Shown: positions 43,425-52,925 of the stretch, one piece after another
How the letters are laid out: each line of letters starts with the position of its first letter
How positions within the stretch are numbered: position 1 is the stretch's first letter
Assembly (NCBI GenBank): GCA_023910605.1
Contig: JAAVVV010000001.1
Span: forward strand, 2,718,698-2,782,697
Source: Bosea sp. (in: a-proteobacteria)
GTDB lineage: Bacteria > Pseudomonadota > Alphaproteobacteria > Rhizobiales > Beijerinckiaceae
DNA: 64,000 nt
Direction: 5' to 3'
Program-made: the position numbers and the translations under genes
Notes under the pieces: model-generated
The model's database searches: none
What the model was told of the DNA's origin: nothing
What the model saw: the letters and a program-made list of their open reading frames with translations, nothing else

Positions 43425-44134
43425 CAGTCGCGGTCGCCTTCACCGGCAGCCAACGCCCTCAACTTCGCACGATCGCGGAAAACCACGACGTTGTGCTGAT
43501 CCATCGCAATCAGGCCGGCTTCCTTGAAACGGGTGAAGGTGCGGGACACGGTCTCGATGGTGAGGCCCAGGAAATCGGCGATGTCGATGCGCTTCATCGG
43601 CAGCAGCACGCTCATCGCGCTCAGGCCCCTCGCCTCGTTGCGGCGCGACAGCGCCATCAGGAAGCTCGCCAGCCGCTCATTGGCGGAGAGCTTCGAGATC
43701 ACCACCACGTGCTGGTAGGCTGCCGTGAGAGCGTTCGCGATCTGGAGCGACGCCTGTCGGCCGAATTCGATATCTTCGGCCACGGCGCGATTGAAGGCGG
43801 CGGCGGGGATGGCCTCCAGGCGGGTGAGCTGAACCGTATGCGCATCGCACGGATGCAAGTCGGCACCGAGGCCGATGATGTCGCCGGGATAGGCGAAGTC
43901 GAGCACAATCCGCCGGCCATTGGGCAAGGTGCGCGAAAGGCAGACTGCGCCGGTGCGGATGATGAAGATATGCGAGCGCTCCTCGCCTTCGCACCACAGC
44001 GTCTCGCTGGCCGCGATCTTGCGGCTGGCCGCCGAGTGCAGGCCTTTCGCCATGAGCAGCGCGCTGATGGGCATGTCGCCAGGGGCGAGGTCCACGGGCT
44101 GGGCAGCCTTGAAGTTATGGGCGGCGACGTTCAT
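43424..44134 (-). CDS. Crp/Fnr family regulator, FixK-like
   Basis: The 236-residue protein has a cNMP-binding-type beta roll (about 45-130), a dimer helix and an HTH at 181-210 (MKRIDIADFLGLTIETVSRTFTRFKEAGLI), whose IETVSR recognition helix is the FNR/FixK type. Cysteines occur only at 48, 65 and 96; the N-terminal Fe-S cysteine cluster of FNR/FnrN is missing. It therefore fits FixK-type regulators that depend on upstream signalling. ATG 44134 has GGAGAC upstream. The matching TTGAC-N4-ATCAA site lies before ccoN, 3.1 kb away. Confidence 0.85.
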   Translation of the reverse strand: MNVAAHNFKAAQPVDLAPGDMPISALLMAKGLHSAASRKIAASETLWCEGEERSHIFIIRTGAVCLSRTLPNGRRIVLDFAYPGDIIGLGADLHPCDAHTVQLTRLEAIPAAAFNRAVAEDIEFGRQASLQIANALTAAYQHVVVISKLSANERLASFLMALSRRNEARGLSAMSVLLPMKRIDIADFLGLTIETVSRTFTRFKEAGLIAMDQHNVVVFRDRAKLRALAAGEGDRD

Positions 44135-44287
44135 CACAGCGTGTCTCCTCGTCTGGTCGGCGTCAGGTTGACGAGACGGTTTTAGACAGTTCAAACCTGC
44201 GGTGATGCGACGGCTCTTCGACTTTGAGTGTCGTCGTGTGACGAATTGTAACAAGCTGCCACCCGATACGCAGCCTATACTGGGGTC

Positions 44288-45016
44288 ATGAATCTGCGCG
44301 CCCAGCACATTTTGGTCGTGGACGATGACGAGGCCATCCGCGCCCTGCTGCGCGATTGCCTCGAACTCGACGGCTTTCAGGTGTCGGAGGCGGCCGACAG
44401 CCTTGGCATGCATGGCGTGCTCGGAGCGGGCGGCATCGACCTCGTGACGCTGGATCTGATGCTCGGCGGGGAGAACGGCCTGGCGCTGGCCCGCCAGATC
44501 CGGGCCTCCCACGACATCCCCATCGTCATGATCAGCGGCAAGGGCGACACGATCGATCGCGTGGTCGGGCTCGAGATCGGCGCCGATGACTACATCTCAA
44601 AGCCTTTTCACCCCCGCGAGGTGATCGCCCGCATCCGCGCCGTGCTACGCCGCAAGCCGCCAGCCGCTGTCGCCACCCCGGAAAGCACGCCGGCCTCGGA
44701 ACGGCTCAGCTTCGCCGGCTGGAGCCTGGACATCGGCAGCCGCGAGCTGTTCGGCCCCGACAAGGCGCGACACATGCTCACCACCGCAGAGTTCAACCTG
44801 CTTGAGGCCCTGGTGCGCCGCCCGCAGCGCGTGCTGTCGCGCGACACGATCATGGACCTGCTCAAGGGCCATGACTGGACCCCGTTCGACCGGTCGATCG
44901 ACGCCCTCGTTTCCCGCCTGCGACGCAAGATAGAGGTTGATGCGAGGGATCCCCGTCTGGTCAAGACCGTGCGGGGCGTGGGCTACATGCTCGCCTGCAC
45001 CGTGGAACGGAGCTGA
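44288..45016 (+). CDS. OmpR/PhoB family response regulator
   Basis: The 242-residue regulator has a receiver domain (about 7-120) with acidic pocket VVDDDEA, phosphoacceptor D56 in LVTLDLMLG and the conserved lysine in DYISKPFHPRE. A C-terminal winged helix follows (about 145-238; SRDTIMDLLKGHDWTPFDRSIDALVSRLRRKIE ... VKTVRGVGYML). It is divergent from the FixK-like gene and convergent with the hybrid kinase (21 nt between stops). The kinase is its likely partner. Target genes are unknown. Confidence 0.92.
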   Translation: MNLRAQHILVVDDDEAIRALLRDCLELDGFQVSEAADSLGMHGVLGAGGIDLVTLDLMLGGENGLALARQIRASHDIPIVMISGKGDTIDRVVGLEIGADDYISKPFHPREVIARIRAVLRRKPPAAVATPESTPASERLSFAGWSLDIGSRELFGPDKARHMLTTAEFNLLEALVRRPQRVLSRDTIMDLLKGHDWTPFDRSIDALVSRLRRKIEVDARDPRLVKTVRGVGYMLACTVERS

Positions 45017-45037
45017 TCAGCCGCACAGGCCCGGGCT

Positions 45038-47035
45038 TCAGCCAAGGGCCTCGCGGATGGCCTGGGCGAGTTCCGCCGTGGCGTAGGGCTTGCGCAGGAT
45101 CTTCAGCGAATCCGCATCGCTCTCGCCATGGGCGGCCACGCGGTCGGCGAAGCCGGAGGTCAGCAGGATCTTCATCTCAGGCTTGCGCGCGGCCACCCAC
45201 CGCGCGAGATCATAGCCCGACATGCCGCCTGCCATCATGATGTCGCTGAACACGAGATCGACCGTGACGCCGCTGTCGATCACAGCGATCGCGGAAGGGC
45301 CGCCTTCGCTGGACAATACCCGGTAGCCAAGCTTTTCAAGCCGCGCCGTGGTCACTTCCCTCACCTCGGCATTGTCCTCGACGACGAGGATCGTCGAGCC
45401 GCAAGCGGACTGTTGCGGCTTCGCGGCTTCCGCGGCATGGGCCGCTGCCGGCGCGCCCCCCACGCGCGGCAGATAAAGATTGACCGTCGTGCCCTTGCCC
45501 GGTTCGCTGTAGATGGTTGCGCCGCCATTGGACTGGCGCGTGAACCCATAGATGCTGGCAAGTCCCAGCCCTGTGCCGCGGCCGGGCTCCTTGGTGGTGA
45601 AGAACGGCTCGAAAGCCCGCGACAGCACCTCCGGCGACATGCCCGCGCCCGTGTCGGAGACGGACAGTCGCACATAGCGCCCAGGGTTGATGCGGTCGAT
45701 CTGCCCTGACTGGCTGAAATCATCGTCGATGGTGACGTTCGAAGTCTCTATGACGAGCTTGCCGCCCGCGCTCATCGCGTCGCGCGCATTGATCGCGAGG
45801 TTGAGGATGGCGTTCTCGATCTCGCTGGCATCAGCCTTGACCTCGCCGAGGTCGGGCGCAAGGTCCGATGAGATGGCGATGCTCTCGCCGATGGACCGGC
45901 GCAGCAGGTCGATCACGCCGACGACCTGATCATTGAGGTTGAGCAACTGCGGCTCGAGCTTGCTGCGGCGCGCGAAGCTGAGCAGCCGGCGCGTGAGCCG
46001 CGCGCCCATGTCGACCGCATCGATGGCCCGCTTGAGCACACGCTTGTGGCGCGCGTCGGCGACATGGTCATCGAGCAGCTCGAGGTTGCCGCCGATCACT
46101 GTGAGCAGGTTATTGAAGTCATGGGCGATACCGCCGGTGAGCTGCCCGTAGGCTTCCATGCGCTGCACACGCACCAGCGTTCCCTGCGCCTGCTCGCGGC
46201 GCTCGATTTCCGCCTTCAGGGCCGCCGTGCGCTCTGCAACGCGCTCTTCGAGCAGTTGCTGGAGGGCCTTCTGCTCGGTGATGTCCTGAACCGCGCCGAA
46301 CAGGCGCGGCCACGGCCCGTCCTCGGGCGAGCGCGACGCCACGGCACGCACCCAGCGCAGGACCCCGTCGGTGCGGCGCACGCGGTATTCGATCTCCGCC
46401 TTGTGGCCGGTTTGCGTCACCATTCGGATGCTGTACGCCACACGCGGCGCATCCTGCGGATCAATCAGCGCGTACCAGCGCTCCAACGCAAGCACAGGCT
46501 CCGAGACCCCGAGGATCAATCCGGCATGGCCGAGCAGCCTGACCTGTTCGCTGACCTGATCGAGTTCGAAGCCGCCGATGCGGCCCGCATCCATCGCCGA
46601 GCGCAGCCGGTCGCTCTCGATTCGTCGCTCCTGCTCGCGCTGGAAGCGGTCCGAGACGTCGCGCAGCACGACCGTGTAGACAGCCTCGCCCTCCACGATG
46701 ATCTTGCTGATGCTGGCATCGGCCGGGAACTCGCGGCCATCCTTGCGCAGCGCGAACACCGCCTGCCGGTCAGCCATGTGCCGTGAAGTCGGCCTGCCGC
46801 CGGCGAAGCTCGCGACATGGCCGGCATGGGCGTTGCGGAATCGCTCCGGCAACAGCAACTCGATCCGCTGGCCCATGACCTCGCTGGCCGCGTAGCCGAA
46901 CACACGCTCGGCGCCCTCGTTGAAGAGCGTGATCTGACGCGCCTTGTCGATGCAGATGATTGCGTCTGCCGAGATGGCGACGATGCGTGCAAGGCGCCCC
47001 TCATTCTGCCTGATCTCGTCGAGCGTCCGGTCCAT
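45038..47035 (-). CDS. Hybrid sensor histidine kinase with two PAS domains and a receiver
   Basis: The 665-residue protein is cytoplasmic with no membrane segment. Order: PAS (about 15-130), PAS_3-type PAS (150-255), coiled coil, HisKA with H305 (GGIAHDFNNLL), HATPase (N box NLAINARDAM about 412-421; DTGAGM; GTGLGL) and a C-terminal receiver (548-662) with D598 and K649. The first PAS has the FixL-like stretch LLPERFRNAHAGH, but this is common in non-heme PAS domains, so oxygen sensing is not proven. ATG 47035 is the first start where homology begins. It diverges from ccoN. Confidence 0.9.
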   Translation of the reverse strand: MDRTLDEIRQNEGRLARIVAISADAIICIDKARQITLFNEGAERVFGYAASEVMGQRIELLLPERFRNAHAGHVASFAGGRPTSRHMADRQAVFALRKDGREFPADASISKIIVEGEAVYTVVLRDVSDRFQREQERRIESDRLRSAMDAGRIGGFELDQVSEQVRLLGHAGLILGVSEPVLALERWYALIDPQDAPRVAYSIRMVTQTGHKAEIEYRVRRTDGVLRWVRAVASRSPEDGPWPRLFGAVQDITEQKALQQLLEERVAERTAALKAEIERREQAQGTLVRVQRMEAYGQLTGGIAHDFNNLLTVIGGNLELLDDHVADARHKRVLKRAIDAVDMGARLTRRLLSFARRSKLEPQLLNLNDQVVGVIDLLRRSIGESIAISSDLAPDLGEVKADASEIENAILNLAINARDAMSAGGKLVIETSNVTIDDDFSQSGQIDRINPGRYVRLSVSDTGAGMSPEVLSRAFEPFFTTKEPGRGTGLGLASIYGFTRQSNGGATIYSEPGKGTTVNLYLPRVGGAPAAAHAAEAAKPQQSACGSTILVVEDNAEVREVTTARLEKLGYRVLSSEGGPSAIAVIDSGVTVDLVFSDIMMAGGMSGYDLARWVAARKPEMKILLTSGFADRVAAHGESDADSLKILRKPYATAELAQAIREALG

Positions 47036-47405
47036 CCCATCCCCAGTCAGTGAAGATCCAGCCTGGCCGCGTGCGCTGCGAAGCGCCACGAGGCTTGGGC
47101 GCAACAACGCGCGCGGCGCCGCTCGCGAGCGCCCGCCCCTGCAATGAAACGAGTAAACACGCGTAAAAACACTTAGCCATACGTAGAACTGCGGAGGCCG
47201 AGCCTCGCTCACGGCCCGGCTCGCTGCATCGGCATTGGCCAGCAATGTCGGCGCTGCCCCGCCCTTGACATGGATCAACACGTCCGTGCCGCACCGCAGC
47301 ACTGTGCCGCCAGAGGGGAATCCCGGCCTGTCGGCTGGCTCCCGTGCATCGGATGAGGGGCAGATGGCGACCACATTACCCACAGGACAGGTCAGGGGCA
47401 CGGAC
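47036..47405. other. Divergent regulatory region between the kinase gene and ccoN
   Basis: These 370 bases hold no gene I can support. They contain the FNR/FixK box at 47265-47278 and, nearer the kinase, a short imperfect direct repeat GTAAACAC/GTAAAAACAC around 47152-47171. In-frame codons upstream of ccoN run through this region but show no conserved protein. Confidence 0.6.
47265..47278. promoter_or_regulatory. FNR/FixK box upstream of ccoNOQP
   Basis: TTGAC-ATGG-ATCAA matches the anaerobox TTGAT-N4-ATCAA at nine of ten arm positions; TTGAC is an accepted FixK variant. If centred at -41.5, transcription would start near 47313, upstream of both possible ccoN starts. Control by the FixK-like regulator at 43424-44134 is the natural reading. 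Confidence 0.8.
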
Positions 47406-49019
47406 ATGGCGGCCGGCGTCGCCTTCGGCGCGTTGGCGCTGGTGGCGCTGATCGTTTCTGGCAAGACCGACTACCCGGCCTATGCTTTTCACGCGCTGCT
47501 CTTCGCGATCGCGGGAGCCTGGGCCTGCTTCAAGGTGTTCGACCACGCGACCGATCGCGCCGACCATCCGCCTCAGGAGATCGGCGGCAAACCCAATTAC
47601 AACATGGACCCCGTGAAGTTCGCCACCATCGCAGCGATGTTCTGGGGCATAGCGGGGTTCACGGTCGGCCTTGTCATCGCCCTGCAACTGGCCTTCCCGG
47701 TGCTTAACTTCGACCTGCCCTGGATCAGTTTCGGCCGCCTGCGCCCGCTCCATACCTCTGCGGTGATCTTCGCCTTCGGCGGCAATGTGCTGATCGGCAC
47801 CTCGTTCTACGTCGTGCAGAAGACGAGCCGCGCGCGCCTCGCCGGCGATATCGCGCCCTGGTTCGTGGTGCTCGGCTACAATCTTTTCATCGTGATCGCC
47901 GGCACCGGTTACCTGCTTGGGATCACCCAGGGCAAGGAATACGCCGAGCCCGAGTGGTATGCCGATCTGTGGCTCACCGTGGTGTGGGTGGCCTATCTGC
48001 TGGTGTTCCTGGCGACGTTGTGGAAGCGCAGGGAACCGCACATCTACGTGGCGAACTGGTTCTATCTCGGCTTCATCGTGACGATCGCCGTGCTGCACCT
48101 GGGCAACAACGCCACCATCCCGGTCTCGATCTTCTCGCCCAAGAGCTACATCGTCTGGTCTGGCGTGCAGGATGCGATGTTCCAGTGGTGGTACGGCCAC
48201 AACGCGGTCGGCTTCTTCCTCACCGCCGGCTTCCTGGCCATCATGTACTACTTCATCCCCAAGCGGGCCGAGCGGCCGGTCTATTCCTACCGTCTCTCGA
48301 TCATCCATTTCTGGTCGCTGATCTTCCTCTACATCTGGGCCGGTCCCCACCACCTGCACTACACGGCCCTGCCCGATTGGGCGCAGACCCTCGGCATGGC
48401 GTTCTCGGTCATGCTCTGGATGCCCTCGTGGGGCGGCATGATCAACGGGCTGCTGACGCTGTCGGGCGCCTGGGACAAGCTGCGCACCGACCCCGTGCTG
48501 CGCATGATGGTCGTAAGCCTCGCGTTTTACGGCATGTCCACATTCGAAGGCCCGCTGATGTCCATCAAGGCGGTCAACTCGCTGAGCCACTACACCGACT
48601 GGACGATCGGGCACGTGCATTCAGGCGCGCTCGGCTGGGTCGGCTACATCTCCTTCGGCGCCATCTACTGCCTCGTGCCATGGCTGTGGAACAAGAAGGA
48701 ACTCTACTCCCTCAAGCTCGTGAACTGGCACTTCTGGATCTCGACCCTCGGCATCGTTCTCTACATCACCGCGATGTGGGTCTCCGGCATCCTCCAGGGC
48801 CTGATGTGGCGCGCCTACACCCCGCTCGGCTTCCTCGAATACTCCTTCATCGAGACGGTCGCCGCCATGAAGCCCTTCTACGTGATCCGCGCGCTGGGCG
48901 GGGGACTGTTCCTCGCCGGGGCCCTGATCATGGCCTACAATCTCTGGATGACGGTGCGTGGCGCACCCGAGGCTCGCGAAGCGGGCATCGGCGACGCCCT
49001 CCCTGCGGCAGCCCGCTAA
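47406..49019 (+). CDS. ccoN: cbb3-type cytochrome c oxidase subunit I
   Basis: The 537-residue, about 12-helix catalytic subunit reduces oxygen with high affinity. Heme and copper ligands are visible: [15 protein letters not shown] (low-spin heme His), [16 protein letters not shown] with MYYF (CuB His and cross-linked Tyr region), WAGPHHLHY (two CuB His) and [11 protein letters not shown] (both heme His). ATG 47406 is chosen from AGGGG at 47394-47398; ATG 47364 would add 14 residues but has poor spacing. It is first of eight genes for oxidase and assembly. Confidence 0.96.
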   Translation: MAAGVAFGALALVALIVSGKTDYPAYAFHALLFAIAGAWACFKVFDHATDRADHPPQEIGGKPNYNMDPVKFATIAAMFWGIAGFTVGLVIALQLAFPVLNFDLPWISFGRLRPLHTSAVIFAFGGNVLIGTSFYVVQKTSRARLAGDIAPWFVVLGYNLFIVIAGTGYLLGITQGKEYAEPEWYADLWLTVVWVAYLLVFLATLWKRREPHIYVANWFYLGFIVTIAVLHLGNNATIPVSIFSPKSYIVWSGVQDAMFQWWYGHNAVGFFLTAGFLAIMYYFIPKRAERPVYSYRLSIIHFWSLIFLYIWAGPHHLHYTALPDWAQTLGMAFSVMLWMPSWGGMINGLLTLSGAWDKLRTDPVLRMMVVSLAFYGMSTFEGPLMSIKAVNSLSHYTDWTIGHVHSGALGWVGYISFGAIYCLVPWLWNKKELYSLKLVNWHFWISTLGIVLYITAMWVSGILQGLMWRAYTPLGFLEYSFIETVAAMKPFYVIRALGGGLFLAGALIMAYNLWMTVRGAPEAREAGIGDALPAAAR

Positions 49020-49036
49020 CCGGCTGAGGACCCATC

Positions 49037-49804
49037 ATGACAAACGCAACCATCACGCCGCCGCGCAAGCCATCCCTGTGGTCACGCCACAAGATATTCG
49101 AAACCAACTCCATCATCCTGATCCTGGGCGTCCTGCTCGTGATCTCGGTGGGGGGCCTGGTCGAGATCGCGCCGCTCTTCTACCTGCAGAGCACGATCGA
49201 GAAGGTGAAGGGCATGCGCCCCTACTCGCCGCTCGAACTGGCGGGCCGGGCCATCTATGTCCGCGAGGGCTGCTACAACTGCCACAGCCAGATGATCCGC
49301 CCGCTTCGCGACGAGGTCGAACGCTACGGCCATTACAGCCTCGCTGCGGAAAGCATGTACGACAAGCCCTTCCAGTGGGGCTCCAAGCGCACGGGCCCTG
49401 ACCTCGCCCGCGTCGGCGGCAAGTTCTCGGATGAATGGCAGCTTAGGCACCTCAACGACCCCCGTTCAGTGTCGCCCCAGTCGATCATGCCGGCCTATCC
49501 ATGGCTTGCCAAGACCGAGCTGAACTTCGCCGACATCGCCACCGAGTTGAAGGTGAACCGCCTCTCCGGCGTGCCCTACACCGACGAGATGATCGCCAAC
49601 GCCGCCGTCGACCTGCGTGCGCAGATCGATCCGGAACATCCAGGCGCCGCCGCTCTCGAGAAGCGTTACCCGAAGGCGCAGATCAGGCCCTTCGTGGGCG
49701 ACCCCAGGAAGGTCACCGAAGCCGATGCGCTGATTGCCTACCTGCAGGTTCTCGGCACGCTGGTGGACTTAAAGCTCTACGACAACAAAGCCAATCTGAG
49801 GTGA
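49037..49804 (+). CDS. ccoO: cbb3-type cytochrome c oxidase subunit II, mono-heme cytochrome c
   Basis: The 255-residue protein has an N-terminal membrane anchor ([21 protein letters not shown], about 30-50) and one heme c site, [24 protein letters not shown], at about 80. [12 protein letters not shown] supplies the likely axial Met. It relays electrons from CcoP to CcoN. ATG 49037 has CTGAGGA six bases upstream. Confidence 0.96.
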   Translation: MTNATITPPRKPSLWSRHKIFETNSIILILGVLLVISVGGLVEIAPLFYLQSTIEKVKGMRPYSPLELAGRAIYVREGCYNCHSQMIRPLRDEVERYGHYSLAAESMYDKPFQWGSKRTGPDLARVGGKFSDEWQLRHLNDPRSVSPQSIMPAYPWLAKTELNFADIATELKVNRLSGVPYTDEMIANAAVDLRAQIDPEHPGAAALEKRYPKAQIRPFVGDPRKVTEADALIAYLQVLGTLVDLKLYDNKANLR

Positions 49805-49808
49805 CGCC

Positions 49809-49964
49809 ATGGCCAACATGTACGCATCCCTGGCCGGCATCGCCCAATCGGTGGGGCTGGTCTACTTCGTCGGAATCTTCGCGATCGTCTGCGCCTACGC
49901 ACTCTGGCCCAGCAATGGCGAGCGCTTCAAGCGCGCCGCATCCATGCCGTTGAATGAGGACTGA
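49809..49964 (+). CDS. ccoQ: cbb3-type oxidase small subunit CcoQ
   Basis: A 51-residue protein starting MANMYASLAGIAQ has one membrane helix (about 16-34, LVYFVGIFAIVCAYALWP) and a short basic, then acidic tail (RFKRAASMPLNED). Size, topology and position between ccoO and ccoP identify CcoQ/FixQ, which stabilises the oxidase. It starts 4 nt after ccoO and ends 3 nt before ccoP. Confidence 0.92.
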   Translation: MANMYASLAGIAQSVGLVYFVGIFAIVCAYALWPSNGERFKRAASMPLNED

Positions 49965-49967
49965 GCC

Positions 49968-50855
49968 ATGGCTGACAAGATAAACCCGGAGCCCGAACTG
50001 GATCGCGTCACCGGCATCCACACCACCGGCCACGAATGGGACGGCATCAAGGAACTCAACACGCCGCTCCCGCGCTGGTGGCTCTGGACCTTCTACGCCA
50101 CCATCATCTGGGCGATCGGCTACATGATCGTCTATCCGGCAGTGCCGCTGATCAGCTCCCACACAGTCGGCCTGCTCGGCTACACCAACCGCGCAGCCGT
50201 GGCCGTGGAGATCGAGAAGCTGCAGGCCCAGCGAAACGCGCAGGCTGCGGGCCTGGCCGACGCCAGTTTCGAGCAGATCAGGGCATCCGCTGACCTCACC
50301 CGAATCGCCCTGGCGCGAGGAAAGGCGGCCTTCGGCGACAACTGCATGGCGTGCCACGGCACGGGCGGCATGGGCTTCACCGGCTATCCCAACCTGGCCG
50401 ATGATGACTGGATCTGGGGCGGCGCCCCTGAGCAGATCCAGCAGACCATCCTGCACGGCATCCGCTGGGAACCCGCGCCCGAAACCCGCGCCGGAAACAT
50501 GCCCGCCTTTGGCCGTACCGGCATGCTGAAGAAGGACGAGATTGCCGAGGCTGTCGAATATGTCCGCTCCATCGCGGGGCTGGACGTGGCCGCCGGCGCT
50601 GGCCTCGCCAAGGGCAAGGAGGTCTATGCGGCCAATTGCGCGAGCTGCCATGGCGACGAAGGCAAGGGCAACCAGGATCTCGGCGCACCGAGCCTGACCG
50701 ACGCCATCTGGCTTTATGGCAATTCCCGAGCGGCGATGACCGAGGGCCTGCAGAACGGACGCGGCGGGCAGATGCCCGCCTGGAATGGCCGCCTCGATGC
50801 CGTCACGATCAAGGCCCTGACCGTCTATGTCACCAGCCTCGGAGGCGGACAGTGA
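49968..50855 (+). CDS. ccoP: cbb3-type cytochrome c oxidase subunit III, di-heme cytochrome c
   Basis: The 295-residue protein has a cytoplasmic start with HEWDGIKELNTPLPRWWLW (family signature), one or two membrane helices and two cytochrome c domains with CMACH (about 123) and CASCH (about 223). Axial Met candidates are in GNMPAF and GQMPAW. It accepts electrons from soluble cytochromes and passes them to CcoO. Its stop overlaps the ccoG start (GTGA). Confidence 0.96.
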   Translation: MADKINPEPELDRVTGIHTTGHEWDGIKELNTPLPRWWLWTFYATIIWAIGYMIVYPAVPLISSHTVGLLGYTNRAAVAVEIEKLQAQRNAQAAGLADASFEQIRASADLTRIALARGKAAFGDNCMACHGTGGMGFTGYPNLADDDWIWGGAPEQIQQTILHGIRWEPAPETRAGNMPAFGRTGMLKKDEIAEAVEYVRSIAGLDVAAGAGLAKGKEVYAANCASCHGDEGKGNQDLGAPSLTDAIWLYGNSRAAMTEGLQNGRGGQMPAWNGRLDAVTIKALTVYVTSLGGGQ

Positions 50856-52309
50856 GCACGACCCCGGCGCAGGGCGCTTACACCGACGATGACGACATCC
50901 CGCTGTTCGCGCCCACGCCGAAGGTCTATCCGCAGAAGGTCAGCGGCTTTTACCGCCGCCTGAAGTGGGGGCTGCTGATCGTCGGCATGGCGATCTACTA
51001 CCTGCTGCCCTTTGTCCGCTGGGAACGTGGCCCCAACCTGCCCGACCAGGCGGTGCTGATCGATTTCGAGCGTCGCCGGTTCTACTTCTTCTTCATCGAG
51101 CTGTGGCCCCAGGAGGTCTATTACTTCACGGGGTTGCTCATCCTCGCCGCGATCATCCTGTTTTTGATGAATGCGTTGGCCGGGCGCATCTGGTGCGGAT
51201 ATCTGTGCCCGCAGACGGTCTGGACCGACCTCTTCCTCAAGGTCGAGCGCGTCTTCGAGGGCAATCGCCGCGACCGCATCAAGCTCGACGCCGCGCCGTG
51301 GACGCCCGACAAGATTGTCCGCAAGGCGGGCAAGCATTTCGTGTGGCTGATGATCGCCTGGTGGACGGGCGGCGCATGGGTCCTTTATTTCTCTGACGCG
51401 CCGACGCTGGTGCGGGACCTTGCGACACTGCAGGCGCCCTTCACGGCCTATCTCTGGATCGGCATTCTCACCGCCACGACCTATGTGCTGGCCGGTCATC
51501 TGCGCGAGCAGGTCTGCCTGCATATGTGCCCGTGGCCGCGCATTCAGGCGGCGCTGACCGATGAGCACGCGCTCAACGTCTCCTATCGCTATGATCGCGG
51601 CGAGCCGCGCATGTCGGTCAAGGAAGCCAGTCGCGCCAAGGCGCAGGAACTTCCCGCCGGCGACTGCATCGATTGCCATCAATGCGTCGCGGTCTGCCCC
51701 ACGGGCGTGGACATCCGCCACGGCGCCCAGCTGGGCTGCATCCAGTGCGGCCTGTGCATCGATGCCTGCGACAGCGTCATGGCCAAGGTCGGCTATCCAA
51801 CCGGCCTCATCGCCTATGACACCGACGATGCCATCAAGGCCCGCGAGGCGGGCAAGGAGCCGGTTTACAGGCTCATTCGTGCCCGCACGATCCTCTACGC
51901 TGCCGTGATCGCCTTGGTCGGCGGCGCGATGATCTACCAACTCGCCACGCGCTCCTTCCTCGGCTTGAACCTGATCCACGACCGCACGCCGCTGTTCGTC
52001 ACGCTCCGCGATGGCTCGATCCGCAACGCCTACACCGTCCGCCTCATCAACAAGCGCTCCGAGAGCCGGCAGGTCGCGCTCACCGTCGATGGACCGCCGG
52101 GCGTCACCATGGAGGTGCAGGGCGCGACGCGGACCGTGGACTGGCGACCCATTGTCGTGGTGGAGCCGTCCACCACCCGCGAGGTCCGCGTGCTGGTGAC
52201 GGCGTCGCGCGCCTCTCTCGCCTCCGGCACAAATCTGATCCGGATCAAGGCAGCCGACCTGTTTGCAGGCGAGACTGTGACTGTGGAGGAGAATTTCTTC
52301 GCGCCGTGA
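50852..52309 (+). CDS. ccoG: cbb3 oxidase assembly ferredoxin-like protein CcoG/FixG
   Basis: The 485-residue membrane protein carries CGYLCPQ and CLHMCPW motifs in membrane regions, then two ferredoxin 4Fe-4S sites (CIDCHQCVAVCP and CIQCGLCIDACD), and a C-terminal periplasmic Ig-like FixG_C domain (about 370-485). CcoG reduces Cu(II) for oxidase metallation. The start is GTG 50852, within the ccoP stop overlap. Confidence 0.95.
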   Translation: MSTTPAQGAYTDDDDIPLFAPTPKVYPQKVSGFYRRLKWGLLIVGMAIYYLLPFVRWERGPNLPDQAVLIDFERRRFYFFFIELWPQEVYYFTGLLILAAIILFLMNALAGRIWCGYLCPQTVWTDLFLKVERVFEGNRRDRIKLDAAPWTPDKIVRKAGKHFVWLMIAWWTGGAWVLYFSDAPTLVRDLATLQAPFTAYLWIGILTATTYVLAGHLREQVCLHMCPWPRIQAALTDEHALNVSYRYDRGEPRMSVKEASRAKAQELPAGDCIDCHQCVAVCPTGVDIRHGAQLGCIQCGLCIDACDSVMAKVGYPTGLIAYDTDDAIKAREAGKEPVYRLIRARTILYAAVIALVGGAMIYQLATRSFLGLNLIHDRTPLFVTLRDGSIRNAYTVRLINKRSESRQVALTVDGPPGVTMEVQGATRTVDWRPIVVVEPSTTREVRVLVTASRASLASGTNLIRIKAADLFAGETVTVEENFFAP

Positions 52310-52346
52310 GGCGCGGCTCCGCATCCTGCAAACCCGGAGTCATCCG

Positions 52347-52898
52347 ATGAGCTGCTGTGGAGCCTTTGTCATGCTCGTTGACCTGATCCCCTCCCCGATC
52401 GCTCAGGCGGCGCCGGAAAAGTCCTTCACGCTCACAGGCTGGCATGTGCTGAGCGGGTTCATCGCGTTCTTTGTCACGGTCGTGTCCGTGAACGGCTTCA
52501 TGATGTATTCGGCCATCAGCACCATGCCTGGCCTCGACGCAGGGCGGAACGGCTACGAGGTCAGCCAGCGCTACAACGGCGAGATCGAGGCCGCCGCCGC
52601 CCAGCAGGCGCGCGGATGGACAGGCGAGCTCGAACTGGTGCGCAGCGAGGCTGGCGCCAACGCACTCATCCGCTTCACCGACAGCACTGGCGCGCCCATC
52701 GACGGGCTTCAGGTGGAATTGAAGCTGCTTCATCCGACAAGCCGCCAGTTGGACCACGTGGTGATGCTGACGCCGGGCGCGAGCGGCGTCTACGCCGCCC
52801 GGATCGATGGCGTCACAGTCGGCATCTGGGACGCGTCCCTCACCGCCACGCGCGGTGGCGAGCGCCTTTACCAGAGCCGCAACCGCAAGCGGCTGTGA
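52347..52898 (+). CDS. ccoH: FixH family protein CcoH
   Basis: The 183-residue protein has one membrane helix (about 33-57, WHVLSGFIAFFVTVVSVNGFMM) followed by the FixH periplasmic domain with YEVSQRYNGEIEAAAAQQARGW and a beta-rich region to the C-terminus. CcoH stabilises the cbb3 complex during assembly. ATG 52347 has GGAG about eight bases upstream; the first 20 residues, including CC, are unconserved, so ATG 52371 is an alternative. Confidence 0.92.
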   Translation: MSCCGAFVMLVDLIPSPIAQAAPEKSFTLTGWHVLSGFIAFFVTVVSVNGFMMYSAISTMPGLDAGRNGYEVSQRYNGEIEAAAAQQARGWTGELELVRSEAGANALIRFTDSTGAPIDGLQVELKLLHPTSRQLDHVVMLTPGASGVYAARIDGVTVGIWDASLTATRGGERLYQSRNRKRL

Positions 52899-52925
52899 AC
52901 TCCCTCCCCGGATAGTGCCGCGATC

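Noticed and set aside
46640-47000. FixL-like heme PAS domain in the hybrid kinase
   Set aside because: The LPERFRNAHAGH stretch with a histidine is shared by many non-heme PAS domains, so a heme call is not supported.
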